From NCBI GenBank assembly GCA_947586055.1, contig CANPXL010000029.1:1-32098 (forward strand): a DNA stretch of 32,098 bases, read 5' to 3'. Numbering within the stretch: the first letter of the stretch is position 1; each line of letters opens with the position of its first letter. The notes below the pieces were generated by a model. That model saw only the letters and a list, made by a program, of their open reading frames with translations. It was not told where the DNA came from and ran no database searches. Positions 7,047 to 14,313 of the stretch are shown one piece after another. The DNA comes from an uncultured Acetatifactor sp. Lineage in GTDB: Bacteria > Bacillota > Clostridia > Lachnospirales > Lachnospiraceae. The translations under genes were made by a program, and so were the position numbers.

Positions 7047-7224
7047 TCATTCACAGGCATTTAAAAGTGTTGTCTTTCCACCACCAGAAGGTCCAACAAT
7101 CTCCACAAATTCTTCCTTTTCAATTGTCAGCGACACATTATTCAGAGCCACGGTATATATCGTTCCACTTCTATCTGTTTTTATATGCGATGTTATTCTA
7201 ACTGTTTTTTTCTATCTCATCCAT
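7047..7224 (-). pseudogene. N-terminal remnant of an ABC transporter ATPase
   Basis: Minus-strand translation of 7202-7047 gives 51 codons ending in TGA that read as the start of a MacB/LolD-type ATPase: [20 protein letters not shown] followed by a Walker A loop, [12 protein letters not shown]. The protein stops a few residues later, before any Q-loop, signature or Walker B. Upstream, an ATG at 7222-7224 opens a frame (MDEIEK) that joins only through a +1/-1 shift in a run of seven A. The fragment therefore lacks most of the domain and is probably frameshifted. It lies between the complete ABC ATPase gene and the operon terminator and could be the stub of a second ABC transporter lost by deletion. 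Confidence 0.75.
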
Positions 7225-7273
7225 GTTCTGATTCAGATTCCAATATTTATGAACAATTACACTAAAACTGTAT

Positions 7274-7909
7274 TCAACTGTTTATCTCCTGCAGTCTCCC
7301 TTCTTCCATCCGATAGACCTGATCGCACAGGCAGTCGATATCCTCCATGGAATGAGAAGCCAGCAGGATCGTCTTTCCCCGCTTTTTTTCTTCCAGCAAA
7401 AGGTCCCGGATCTGGTGGATTCCCTCCCGGTCCAGCCCGTTCATAGGCTCATCCAGGACATAAAGGTCCGGATCTTCCATGATGGCCTGAGCCAGCCCCA
7501 GTCTCTGCCGCATACCAAGGGAATACTTTCCCACATGTCTTTTCAGGTCCGGATCCAGCCCCGTCCTCTCCATGGCGGATCGAATCATGGCTGCTCCTAT
7601 CTTCCCCTGGAATCCTGCCAGAATCCTTAAGTTCCGCATACCGGAGTAATACGGGATAAAAGCCGGATTCTCAATCAGAAGACCCACGCTTTCCGGAAAA
7701 TCCCGGTCCCGTCCAATCCTTTTCCCATCTACGACAATCTCCCCTTCCGTTGGCCTGACAAACCCGCAGATACATTTCATCAGCATGGTCTTCCCGGAAC
7801 CGTTCCTGCCGATCAGACCGCAGATTGTTCCCCGTTCACAGATCATGTTCACATCCTTCAGTATTATGGTTTGCCTCACTGTCAGTGTCAGATTCTTCAC
7901 TTCGATCAT
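7274..7909 (-). CDS. ABC transporter ATP-binding protein
   Basis: The nucleotide-binding subunit of an ABC-2 type transporter, 211 aa, acting at the cytoplasmic face of the membrane. It has Walker A GRNGSGKTML (about 34-43), the signature YSLGMRQRLGLAQA (about 127-140), Walker B LYVLDEPMNGLD (about 148-159) and the switch histidine in ASHSMED. The glycine before the second signature residue is methionine (SLGMRQR), as common in BcrA/LanF-type ATPases. It is the last gene of an operon, 6 bp after the second permease. The short length without a C-terminal extension fits peptide-antibiotic resistance or immunity exporters, but the substrate is unknown. Confidence 0.9.
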   Translation of the reverse strand: MIEVKNLTLTVRQTIILKDVNMICERGTICGLIGRNGSGKTMLMKCICGFVRPTEGEIVVDGKRIGRDRDFPESVGLLIENPAFIPYYSGMRNLRILAGFQGKIGAAMIRSAMERTGLDPDLKRHVGKYSLGMRQRLGLAQAIMEDPDLYVLDEPMNGLDREGIHQIRDLLLEEKKRGKTILLASHSMEDIDCLCDQVYRMEEGRLQEINS

Positions 7910-7915
7910 ATTCCT

Positions 7916-8776
7916 TCACAGATTCCTTTCCGTATTTAAAAACTGAAGCCTCGACGCCAGAAACAGATTGACCCCCATGCACACCGCATTCAGCACAAGC
8001 AGATAGGCATAGGAATACCAGACGGGCATTTTTAACGCGCTGAGAATCTCGTCATAGTGCAGCCGGATCATGGCGTTTGCCAGGGGAAAATACCACATGC
8101 AGGGAAGATCCAGAGAACAGGTGACCAGGCCCGCCGCCATCACCGCTGCTGCCGCCATCAGACCGTAAGGCTGCAGATGCAGCAACTGGAAAAGACACAT
8201 GATCTCCGACAACACCATTAAATATAATCCCAGAAGCAGTACGGTATGTACAACCGCTGTCGTGACTGACATCTGGTTATATAAGTTTGACGGCAGAAGG
8301 AGAGAGGCATAGCTGTATGCTTCGTTCGGGAATTGGAATGCGTATTTCGTCACCGTGTCGCTCCACTCCCTCCCGAATACCCCCCGGGATACCAGAATAC
8401 TTCCAACCAGCATGACCACCAGAAAACTGGTCACCGCCAGGAAACGAAAAAGCACCTGTCCCGCGTACCAGTTCTTTCTGCCGGTCCGGGGCATGGCAAG
8501 GAGTGTGTCCGCCGTAATCTTCGGATAATCGCTGAGCAGCGCCATAAAGACACAGGGCATCAGCAGGACCAGAACGCCGGAATTGCCCACTGCTATAAAA
8601 GGCTCCAGCATATTTAACGGCTCGCCAAACTTCTCGGCATGTTCTAACAGCGGATTCACCGCCAGGGCCCGCACAAAGACCAGCATCACGCCGGCCATCA
8701 GCATCCGGGGATTCACGATCCAGCCCACATATTCCGTCCACGCGACAGAACAGATACATCTCAGATTTTTATTCAC
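7916..8776 (-). CDS. ABC-2 type permease, second membrane subunit
   Basis: An integral membrane protein of about 286 aa with six hydrophobic segments; the best defined are around residues 65-85, 115-132, 175-195, 205-230 and 255-275. It has no recognisable family motif beyond the ABC-2 layout. The frame is open to a TTG at 8785, but GGAG would then lie only 2 nt away. The GTG at 8776 has GGAG 11 nt upstream and overlaps the stop of the previous permease as GTGAATAA, which is typical of coupled translation, so it is preferred. It presumably forms a heterodimer with the upstream permease and is powered by the ATPase that follows 6 bp downstream. Confidence 0.8.
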   Translation of the reverse strand: MNKNLRCICSVAWTEYVGWIVNPRMLMAGVMLVFVRALAVNPLLEHAEKFGEPLNMLEPFIAVGNSGVLVLLMPCVFMALLSDYPKITADTLLAMPRTGRKNWYAGQVLFRFLAVTSFLVVMLVGSILVSRGVFGREWSDTVTKYAFQFPNEAYSYASLLLPSNLYNQMSVTTAVVHTVLLLGLYLMVLSEIMCLFQLLHLQPYGLMAAAAVMAAGLVTCSLDLPCMWYFPLANAMIRLHYDEILSALKMPVWYSYAYLLVLNAVCMGVNLFLASRLQFLNTERNL

Positions 8777-9659
8777 CGCAGTCAAATCTCCGTTTCTGCA
8801 GAATCAGATAACATCCTGAATAGAAGACAACCAGGATCAGGCACCATGCCAGAATCTTTCCCCGGAAATCCCCCGGATATTGATAGAGATACAGGGGCGT
8901 ATCCGGATTGATTATCGTATTTGCTTCTATCAGCCACCCGGGCGCCCTCCCACTTAAAAAGAAATCCGACTGTCTCAGGCTCAGACAGATCTGAAGCAAC
9001 CCATATTTCAGGAAAAACGGGACGCATAGGACAACATACTTGTTGAGGGAAACGCTGGTGAGAACCACCGCTGGCAGCGCGCTGAGTCCGCCCGCCAGAA
9101 ATACGCAGCATAAAATTTTCAGAACATATAAGAAAGAGGAAATTCCGGAAAACGATTCACTGCCGCCCACCGCCATCAGCTCATAGAATTCACGAATTGC
9201 CGGCGAAAACTCCATGGGGCCTGGAAAGACAAGACTTATCGTCAGGGAAAACAGCGCGTATCCTGCCGTCACCGCCATGGCCCCGCCCAGAAAAACGGCT
9301 GCCAGCTTTGCGGCGTAAAAGGATCGCTTTCTGTTCCGCTGGATCTCGTACCGGACATACTTTGTCCGGTATTCATCGCACAACAACGGGATACAAGGGA
9401 ATGCTGCCACGATGGGAAGAAAAAAGGAGAGCCAGCCGTCCATGCCTTTCCTGATCACCTCCCGGGAGCAGAACTGCCAGTCCTCCGTCAGTTCTCTCTC
9501 TGAAAATGTCACAACCGCCTCTGCCGCTGAATATCTCCTTCCGGTCAGCATGTTTTCATAGACGTCCGCGGTCAGGCAGAGCAGGAACGTACAGAGGATA
9601 CACAGCCAGAAACCGCTTCCCCTTATAATTTTTTCCAGTTCCAGTCTGATCGTTCTCAT
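8769..9659 (-). CDS. ABC-2 type permease, first membrane subunit
   Basis: A 296-aa membrane protein. A short cytoplasmic start (MRTIRLELEKIIRG) resembles that of lantibiotic-immunity and bacitracin-export permeases. Hydrophobic segments lie at about 15-32, 75-95, 118-140, 175-205, 210-225 and 268-288. The extracytoplasmic loop between the first two carries a charged segment (about 35-70). The ATG overlaps the stop of the lipoprotein gene as ATGA, which ties the two products to coupled translation. It pairs with the second permease, whose gene overlaps its 3' end. No substrate clue is visible in the sequence. Confidence 0.82.
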   Translation of the reverse strand: MRTIRLELEKIIRGSGFWLCILCTFLLCLTADVYENMLTGRRYSAAEAVVTFSERELTEDWQFCSREVIRKGMDGWLSFFLPIVAAFPCIPLLCDEYRTKYVRYEIQRNRKRSFYAAKLAAVFLGGAMAVTAGYALFSLTISLVFPGPMEFSPAIREFYELMAVGGSESFSGISSFLYVLKILCCVFLAGGLSALPAVVLTSVSLNKYVVLCVPFFLKYGLLQICLSLRQSDFFLSGRAPGWLIEANTIINPDTPLYLYQYPGDFRGKILAWCLILVVFYSGCYLILQKRRFDCGE

Positions 9660-11032
9660 TTCAATAAAGTTAACCTGCCTTCCGTGGTAAAATGATCCAG
9701 TTCTCCGGTGGCTGCATCCACGTAAAATACATACGTAAGGCCATCGTTGGCATTGTACAGCATAAATCTCCAGCTGGGCCAGAATTTCTGGGCGTTTGTC
9801 TCAATATTAAAGTATCCTCTTTCGGTGGGGATATATTCTATGCGATAAACGAGCTCAATCCGTTCCACCTCAAAGCTGACATGGGCCGTCACCTCCGCGC
9901 TGAGCAGGGAAATCGCCTTTTCCAGAGAGATCCCCTCCGTCAGTTCCTCCTGATCCACCACATTCTGCTTTTTCCGGAAACGGTTCACGATATCCAAATC
10001 ATCGCTTTCCAGCATAAACGCCTGTCCTCCGGTAAACAGCGCATATTTTCTGAGCGCACTGGAATATAATACAGATCTCGCATAATCCATCGGAACGCCG
10101 TCAAAGGTGCCGACAATGAGAAAACTATATCCGTACTGTCCCTCAGCGATCTTTAGAACGTTTACGTCCTTTACGGAAACCTCCATGTTGCTCTCTTTCG
10201 GGACCGGCAGCTCCGCCATATACTTCTCCACAAACGCCGCCGCGTCCCGGATCTTTACTTCCTTATCCGCCAGCGGGAAACTCTGCTCACTCTTTGGGGA
10301 ATAATAACCAACCGATGGAAAATGTTCCTCCGGGTCATAGGTTGTCAGACTATAAAAAGTATCCCGGCCGGAGGAGGCCATGGAGATCGCCGCGGTCTTT
10401 CCCCTATTAAATCCCCCGTATCCATATCCTGCCGGATTGCCCAGTTCCAGGGATACATAAGCTCCCTCCACCGGTGCCTTTCCATTCTTGCTCTCGTCAT
10501 ACGAAAAATAGACCACTTCACTCGTATCGGAGAAGATCTCATCCTCGTGACCCTTTACCAGGTTCAATCCGCCTTCATTCGAGTACTTAGAGTCATTCCC
10601 TACATAATACAGACAGTTTTCATCCATTGTCCGTCCCGGGAATACTGCTTGAAATGCTTCGTAAAACTCCTGCGCATAGGGCTGATTTGGCCGATCCAGC
10701 ACTTCATAATTATATTTGTAAAGCCGACATTTCTCCGGGATATCAAAAAACAGATTTTCACTTGGGCTCAGGTTTTGATAGAAGCTGAGAAGCTCCGTTA
10801 TACTTTCCTCATCATAGGACACACCGTTGAGAAACCATTGGGGATCTCCCTCCGGGGCCGGGCCGGGCGGATTTTCCGGAATTTCTCCGTCTCCATCAAT
10901 AGAAGCGTTTGCTGAGTCTTCAACAATACCATTTCCTGCAGAAGTATTCTTCCCGCTGCCGAGTCCGCAGCCCGAACAGAATAAGAACAAACAGGAAAAC
11001 ATTACGATGCACCACAGATATTTTTTTCTCAT
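9656..11032 (-). CDS. Large secreted lipoprotein with C-terminal PepSY-like region
   Basis: A 458-aa predicted lipoprotein anchored outside the membrane. The signal is MRKK plus a hydrophobic core, with a lipobox ending in SGC, so C22 would be lipidated; the -3 residue is cysteine, which is unusual. A low-complexity Gly/Ser/Asn/Pro linker (about 23-60) follows. The body is mixed alpha/beta with no motif I recognise. The last 90 residues, from GISLEKAISLLSAEV to YVFYVDAATGELDHF, have the look of a PepSY/YcdB-type domain, with the V/YVDAxTGE ending. It is the first gene of the operon and its stop overlaps the first permease start (ATGA). A role as substrate-capturing or immunity lipoprotein for the ABC transporter is inferred from position, by analogy with LanI beside LanFEG. 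Confidence 0.78.
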   Translation of the reverse strand: MRKKYLWCIVMFSCLFLFCSGCGLGSGKNTSAGNGIVEDSANASIDGDGEIPENPPGPAPEGDPQWFLNGVSYDEESITELLSFYQNLSPSENLFFDIPEKCRLYKYNYEVLDRPNQPYAQEFYEAFQAVFPGRTMDENCLYYVGNDSKYSNEGGLNLVKGHEDEIFSDTSEVVYFSYDESKNGKAPVEGAYVSLELGNPAGYGYGGFNRGKTAAISMASSGRDTFYSLTTYDPEEHFPSVGYYSPKSEQSFPLADKEVKIRDAAAFVEKYMAELPVPKESNMEVSVKDVNVLKIAEGQYGYSFLIVGTFDGVPMDYARSVLYSSALRKYALFTGGQAFMLESDDLDIVNRFRKKQNVVDQEELTEGISLEKAISLLSAEVTAHVSFEVERIELVYRIEYIPTERGYFNIETNAQKFWPSWRFMLYNANDGLTYVFYVDAATGELDHFTTEGRLTLLK

Positions 11033-11114
11033 AACAGCTTTTCCAACTCCATAAATCTGTTTTTCAGCCTCTACATTTCAAACTTTTGCGTCATTTTCTC
11101 CACCGGATCCTAAT

Positions 11115-11261
11115 TTATTCTTTTTTCGATACGGTACCTTTACAGCTGTAAGTGTCATTATCACTCAGCGTACGCGCAGTCATATAATAACTTACCGCTA
11201 CATCCCCAATAGGCGAACCAACATCGGGAGAACACAAAATAAAGCCGGTGTCTGCTAAATT
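11115..11261 (-). pseudogene. Possible remnant of a small secreted protein
   Basis: The minus strand is open for 49 codons ending in TAA and reads GDVAVSYYMTARTLSDNDTY followed by SCKGTVSKKE. This has the amino-acid balance of a real protein end rather than random translation. No start codon with a ribosome site precedes it, and an in-frame TAG lies directly before. An alternative frame from an ATG upstream gives MIGDDSNGDFILEF and then diverges, as if a frameshift had occurred. I do not recognise the family. It lies between a good minus-strand promoter and the lipoprotein gene. Confidence 0.3.
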
Positions 11262-11417
11262 CTAAAATGAAATCTCCATTGGAATCATCTCCAATCATAT
11301 AATCGCTTTAGAATGCAATTATGTACTACTACTTTTCTTAATTTTATTTTAATTATCAGCCATGCATAAAACTTGGCATATCCAATAACTAAATAAAAAT
11401 ACACATTTCCTATAAAT

Positions 11418-11446
11418 ATACTATTCCCTTTTTTACCGTTCGTCAA
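11418..11446 (-). promoter_or_regulatory. Promoter upstream of the lipoprotein-ABC operon
   Basis: On the minus strand TTGACG (11441-11446), a 17-bp spacer and TAGTAT (11418-11423). Transcription would begin near 11411 and run through about 380 nt of AT-rich leader before the lipoprotein ATG at 11032. It may originally have served the decayed reading frame at 11115-11261. The rest of 11033-11637 shows no other convincing gene. Confidence 0.55.
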
Positions 11447-11517
11447 TATATTCCATTAATATTAAAAAAATTCCCGGCTTTCTGCAGGATATCCCATATA
11501 TCCTCCCCTCTGACTTA

Positions 11518-11556
11518 CACCATTTCCGCACCATTTTTTACAAAAACACACCATTT
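11518..11556. repeat. Three copies of CACCATTT with near-helical spacing
   Basis: CACCATTT occurs at 11518-11525, 11529-11536 and 11549-11556, that is 11 and 20 bp apart (about one and two helical turns). It lies about 70-110 bp upstream of the minus-strand promoter at 11418-11446. The arrangement suits an activator binding array, but it could be chance in an AT-rich stretch. Confidence 0.35.
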
Positions 11557-11613
11557 TACATTAGGTTATGGCAATATCCTCTCCTTGGCAAAATCCCTCT
11601 TTCCCGCATAAAT

Positions 11614-11629
11614 ACGCCATTTTTGGCGT
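11614..11629 (-). terminator. Weak hairpin after the RlmI-type gene
   Basis: ACGCCA and TGGCGT pair over a 4-nt loop 8 bp beyond the stop codon of the minus-strand methyltransferase gene. On that strand it is followed by ATTTAT, so a weak intrinsic terminator is plausible. Confidence 0.4.
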
Positions 11630-11637
11630 TTTGGGGT

Positions 11638-12840
11638 TCACCGTTCCTCCACCACCTGAAAGACATAAAACTTCAGATAATAAGACTGATCCGCCGCCCA
11701 AAGGATGGGATGGTCGCAGGCCTGAGTGCGGAATTCCACCTGCCGCAGACGCTTATGCGCCCCCACGGCCGCCTCCCGGATGGTCTTTGCAAACAATTCC
11801 GGCTCCATGAAATGAGAGCAGGAGCAGGTGGCCAGAAATCCGCCGTCCTTCACCAGTCTCAACCCCCGCAGATTGATTTCCCGGTAGCCTTTTACCGCAT
11901 TCTTTACGGAATTTCTGGACTTTGTAAAAGCAGGAGGATCCAAGATCACCACATCGAACTTTTCCCCCTTTTCTTCCAGCCGGGGCAGCAATTCAAACAC
12001 ATCCGCACAGACAAACCTGACTCTCTCCTCCAACCCGTTCAATCTTGCGTTTTCCTCCGCCTGATCCACAGCCAGCTGGGAAGCGTCCACCCCCAAAACC
12101 TCTCTTGCTCCCGCAATTCCCGCGTTCAGCGCAAAAGACCCCGTATGGGTAAAACAGTCCAGCACCCTTTTATCCTTACAGAATCGATGGATGGCGGCCC
12201 GGTTGTTTTTCTGGTCCAGAAAGAATCCCGTCTTCTGGCCGTCTTCCACATCTACCAGATATTTTACGCCGTTTTCCACAATCTCCACCTTCGTGTCAAA
12301 AGGCTCCCCGATAAACCCCTTGCTCCGCTCCATTCCTTCCTGCAGGCGCACTCTGGCGTCGCTGCGCTCGTAGACGCCGCGGATCCGGATTCCGTCCTCG
12401 GCCAGCACCTTTTTCAGCGCATCCACGATCACAGGCTTCCATCTGTCGATCCCAAGCGCCAGAGACTCCACCACGAGCACATCCGAAAACTTATCCACCA
12501 CGATTCCCGGCAGAAAATCCGCCTCCCCGAAAATCAGGCGGCAGCTTGAGGTGTCGATGGTCTGTTTTCTGTACTCCCATGCATCGCGCACCCTTCCCTC
12601 AAAGAAGGCGGCGTCGATCAGCGTATCCGCCTTTCGGGAAAGCATCCGCACCGTGATCTTTGACCGCGTATTGAGATAGCCGCAGCCCATACGGTAACCG
12701 TCGAAATCCCTGACCTCCACCACATCTCCGTTTTCAAAGCTTCCCATGACGGACGCGATCTCGTTGTCATATATCCATGCGCCGCCCGCTTTCAGGGCGC
12801 GGCCCTCGCCTTTTTTCAGCGTTACAATGGTCTGATACAT
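11638..12840 (-). CDS. RlmI-type 23S rRNA (cytosine-C5) methyltransferase
   Basis: A class I SAM-dependent RNA methyltransferase of 400 aa, matching the RlmI/YccW family that makes m5C at position 1962 of 23S rRNA in E. coli. Residues about 1-75 form a PUA-type RNA-binding domain. A central domain follows. The Rossmann core has DCFTHTGSFALNAG (SAM-binding motif I, about 229-242), the acidic residue in VLGVDAS, the DPPAFTKSRNSV loop (about 300-311) and CSCSHFM near the catalytic cysteine (about 341-347). Length and domain order are normal. The ATG at 12840 is preceded by GGAAGGAGAACGG, a good ribosome site. It is the last gene of a three-gene operon behind a DNA repair gene and an unknown gene, 25 bp after the latter. 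The exact target nucleotide in this organism is inferred. Confidence 0.88.
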   Translation of the reverse strand: MYQTIVTLKKGEGRALKAGGAWIYDNEIASVMGSFENGDVVEVRDFDGYRMGCGYLNTRSKITVRMLSRKADTLIDAAFFEGRVRDAWEYRKQTIDTSSCRLIFGEADFLPGIVVDKFSDVLVVESLALGIDRWKPVIVDALKKVLAEDGIRIRGVYERSDARVRLQEGMERSKGFIGEPFDTKVEIVENGVKYLVDVEDGQKTGFFLDQKNNRAAIHRFCKDKRVLDCFTHTGSFALNAGIAGAREVLGVDASQLAVDQAEENARLNGLEERVRFVCADVFELLPRLEEKGEKFDVVILDPPAFTKSRNSVKNAVKGYREINLRGLRLVKDGGFLATCSCSHFMEPELFAKTIREAAVGAHKRLRQVEFRTQACDHPILWAADQSYYLKFYVFQVVEER

Positions 12841-12865
12841 TTCCGTTCTCCTTCCCGCCGTTCTT

Positions 12866-13507
12866 TCAAATCCGTATCCTCTCGCCTGTTTTCAGGAAAA
12901 AGCATGTTCCTTGCCACAGTCCTCTCTCAAGCAGCCGCGGTATGAGGTTCTGCATTCTTGGATCCAGCCTGTGATAAACTCTCTCTGCCTTCCATGGGAG
13001 TCCTTCCACATACTCCCTGTCCCGCCCTTTCAGCGCCGAAAGAATCTCCTGATATTTCCCGGGATCGCGCTTTAAGATCAGCCCGAAATCGCAGGACATA
13101 TATGCGTTTTCCACTCCGTTTTCCGCGGTCTTTTCCCGCAGAAGGGCTGCGATCTCTTCCGTTCCCTTCTGCCCCGCCGCAAGGTCGCGCCATTGGGGCG
13201 CCGGCATCTCCCGACAGGGCTGCTCCACTCTGCGGAAGCTCGCCCTTCCATAAGAATCGTATTCCCTGACATAGCGCGCCTTTTTTCCGGCGGCGCAACC
13301 GGGCTCCTTTGTCAGGATAACGCCCGTATCCAGCAGGCGTTCCCAGACTTTTTGTCTCACCTGCTCGTAGGGCGTTGGGAAATCCAGTTTTTCCGCCACC
13401 TGTTTCACCGTAAAGCCAAGATCGGTCAGATGGCGGACAGCGTCGCCGCTTGCGGCTTCATACACAAAGTCATGCAGTGCATTCTGAAAATAAGGCGATT
13501 CTGCCAT
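12866..13507 (-). CDS. Uncharacterised protein with possible winged-helix start
   Basis: A 213-aa soluble protein I do not recognise. The ATG at 13507 has AGGAG 8 nt upstream; the frame is open 16 codons earlier but that would overlap the neighbouring gene. Residues about 5-75 are helical; DLGFTVKQVAEKLDFPTPYE followed by a helix and TGVILTKEP resemble a helix-turn-helix with a wing. The C-terminal half is charged and ends in MQNLIPRLLERGLWQGTCFF and a short basic tail. There is no signal peptide, membrane segment or catalytic motif. It lies 17 bp after the methylguanine methyltransferase gene and 25 bp before the RlmI gene, so it is co-transcribed with nucleic-acid enzymes. A DNA- or RNA-binding role is a weak inference. 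Confidence 0.72.
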   Translation of the reverse strand: MAESPYFQNALHDFVYEAASGDAVRHLTDLGFTVKQVAEKLDFPTPYEQVRQKVWERLLDTGVILTKEPGCAAGKKARYVREYDSYGRASFRRVEQPCREMPAPQWRDLAAGQKGTEEIAALLREKTAENGVENAYMSCDFGLILKRDPGKYQEILSALKGRDREYVEGLPWKAERVYHRLDPRMQNLIPRLLERGLWQGTCFFLKTGERIRI

Positions 13508-13524
13508 AGCCGTCTCTCCTGACT

Positions 13525-14022
13525 TCAATGCTCCGTCGGTTCCTGCTCCATACACGCTTCCCTTTCAACGCGCTTTTCCAGAGAGAGAAGTTTCTCCTTC
13601 ACGGGCAGTCCGCAGCCAAACCCCACCAGCTTTCCCGTGCTGCCGATCACCCTGTGGCAGGGGATCAGAAGCAGGATGGGATTGCGGTTGCACGCCATCC
13701 CCACCGCTCTTGCGCCTTTCGGGTTCCCGATCTCTTCCGCGATCTCGCCGTAGCTTCTCGTCCTGCCGTAGGGGATCCTGCGCAGCGCTTCCCAGACGGT
13801 TTTCTGGAAGGGCGTTCCCTCCGCTTTCAGGGGAACGGTAAACGTTTTCCGTTCTCCCGCCAGATACTCCCTCACCTGTGCTGCGGCGCGCGTAAGCAGC
13901 GGACTTACGCCCATGCAGTCCCCCGCCAGAGCCGGTCCCATTGTAAGCCGCACGATGCGGCCGTCCTCTTCCGCCAGATACAGCCGCCCGATCTCCGTAT
14001 CCATACAGGTTCCAAGCGCCAT
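13525..14022 (-). CDS. ogt: Methylated-DNA-protein-cysteine methyltransferase
   Basis: A suicide DNA repair protein of 165 aa that moves the methyl group from O6-methylguanine (or O4-methylthymine) in DNA to its own cysteine. The acceptor is C122 in the invariant IPCHRVIG motif. The helix-turn-helix region GTPFQKTVWEALRRIPYGRT (69-88) and the active-site continuation GFGCGLPVKEKLLSLE are intact. The N-terminal domain is the short Ogt type, without an Ada-like zinc domain. The ATG at 14022 is chosen for the GGAGG 9 nt upstream; the open frame 15 codons longer lacks a better site. It is the first gene of the operon, with a promoter whose -35 overlaps that of the divergent tRNA gene. Ogt versus the bare MGMT name is a family-level choice. 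Confidence 0.92.
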   Translation of the reverse strand: MALGTCMDTEIGRLYLAEEDGRIVRLTMGPALAGDCMGVSPLLTRAAAQVREYLAGERKTFTVPLKAEGTPFQKTVWEALRRIPYGRTRSYGEIAEEIGNPKGARAVGMACNRNPILLLIPCHRVIGSTGKLVGFGCGLPVKEKLLSLEKRVEREACMEQEPTEH

Positions 14023-14102
14023 CCCTCTTTTCCTCCCTCCAAAGAGGAATCCGGGAGCGTCTCTCACCGGATCCCTTTACCGGATCTTTCACCCCGGGTA
14101 TT

Positions 14103-14130
14103 ATTATAATATTGGATTTTCTCTTGACAA
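14103..14130 (-). promoter_or_regulatory. Promoter of the methyltransferase operon
   Basis: On the minus strand TTGTCA (14125-14130) and a perfect TATAAT (14103-14108) are 16 bp apart. The -35 hexamer overlaps that of the divergent tRNA promoter by five bases. Confidence 0.65.
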
Positions 14131-14152
14131 TCAATGGCTTTTTTTATATTAT
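14124..14152 (+). promoter_or_regulatory. Promoter of tRNA-Pro
   Basis: TTGACA (14124-14129), a 17-bp spacer and TATTAT (14147-14152). Transcription would begin near 14159, a few bases before the mature tRNA end at 14168, as expected for a single tRNA transcript. Confidence 0.8.
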
Positions 14153-14167
14153 TTTACTGTTACCAGA

Positions 14168-14241
14168 CGGCGCGTGGCTCAGCTTGGTAGAGCGCTGCGT
14201 TCGGGACGCAGAGGTCGCGTGTTCGAATCACGTCGCGCCGA
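14168..14241 (+). tRNA. tRNA-Pro (anticodon CGG)
   Basis: A complete cloverleaf of 74 nt. The acceptor arms CGGCGCG and CGCGCCG pair over 7 bp with discriminator A. The D arm GCTC-AGCTTGGTA-GAGC, anticodon stem CTGCG/CGCAG with loop TTCGGGA, and T arm GCGTG-TTCGAAT-CACGT are all present. The anticodon CGG reads the proline codon CCG. The CCA end is not encoded. It has its own promoter and terminator. Confidence 0.96.
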
Positions 14242-14250
14242 TCGCAAAGG

Positions 14251-14279
14251 CAGGACCCTTTTCAGGGTCCTGTTTCTTT
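14251..14279 (+). terminator. Rho-independent terminator of tRNA-Pro
   Basis: Perfect 9-bp stem CAGGACCCT/AGGGTCCTG with a 4-nt loop, followed by TTTCTTT. It begins 10 bases after the tRNA end, and precedes the RsmF-type gene, which therefore either needs its own promoter or is read through. Confidence 0.88.
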
Positions 14280-14313
14280 CACGGAAAGTTTTACAGAAAG
14301 GTATGGTATTTCT

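Noticed and set aside
6982..7446. A 154-codon plus-strand frame across the ABC remnant and the ABC ATPase gene.
   Set aside because: It overlaps minus-strand sequence with clear ATPase motifs, has no ribosome site, and its translation is Pro/Ser-rich nonsense.
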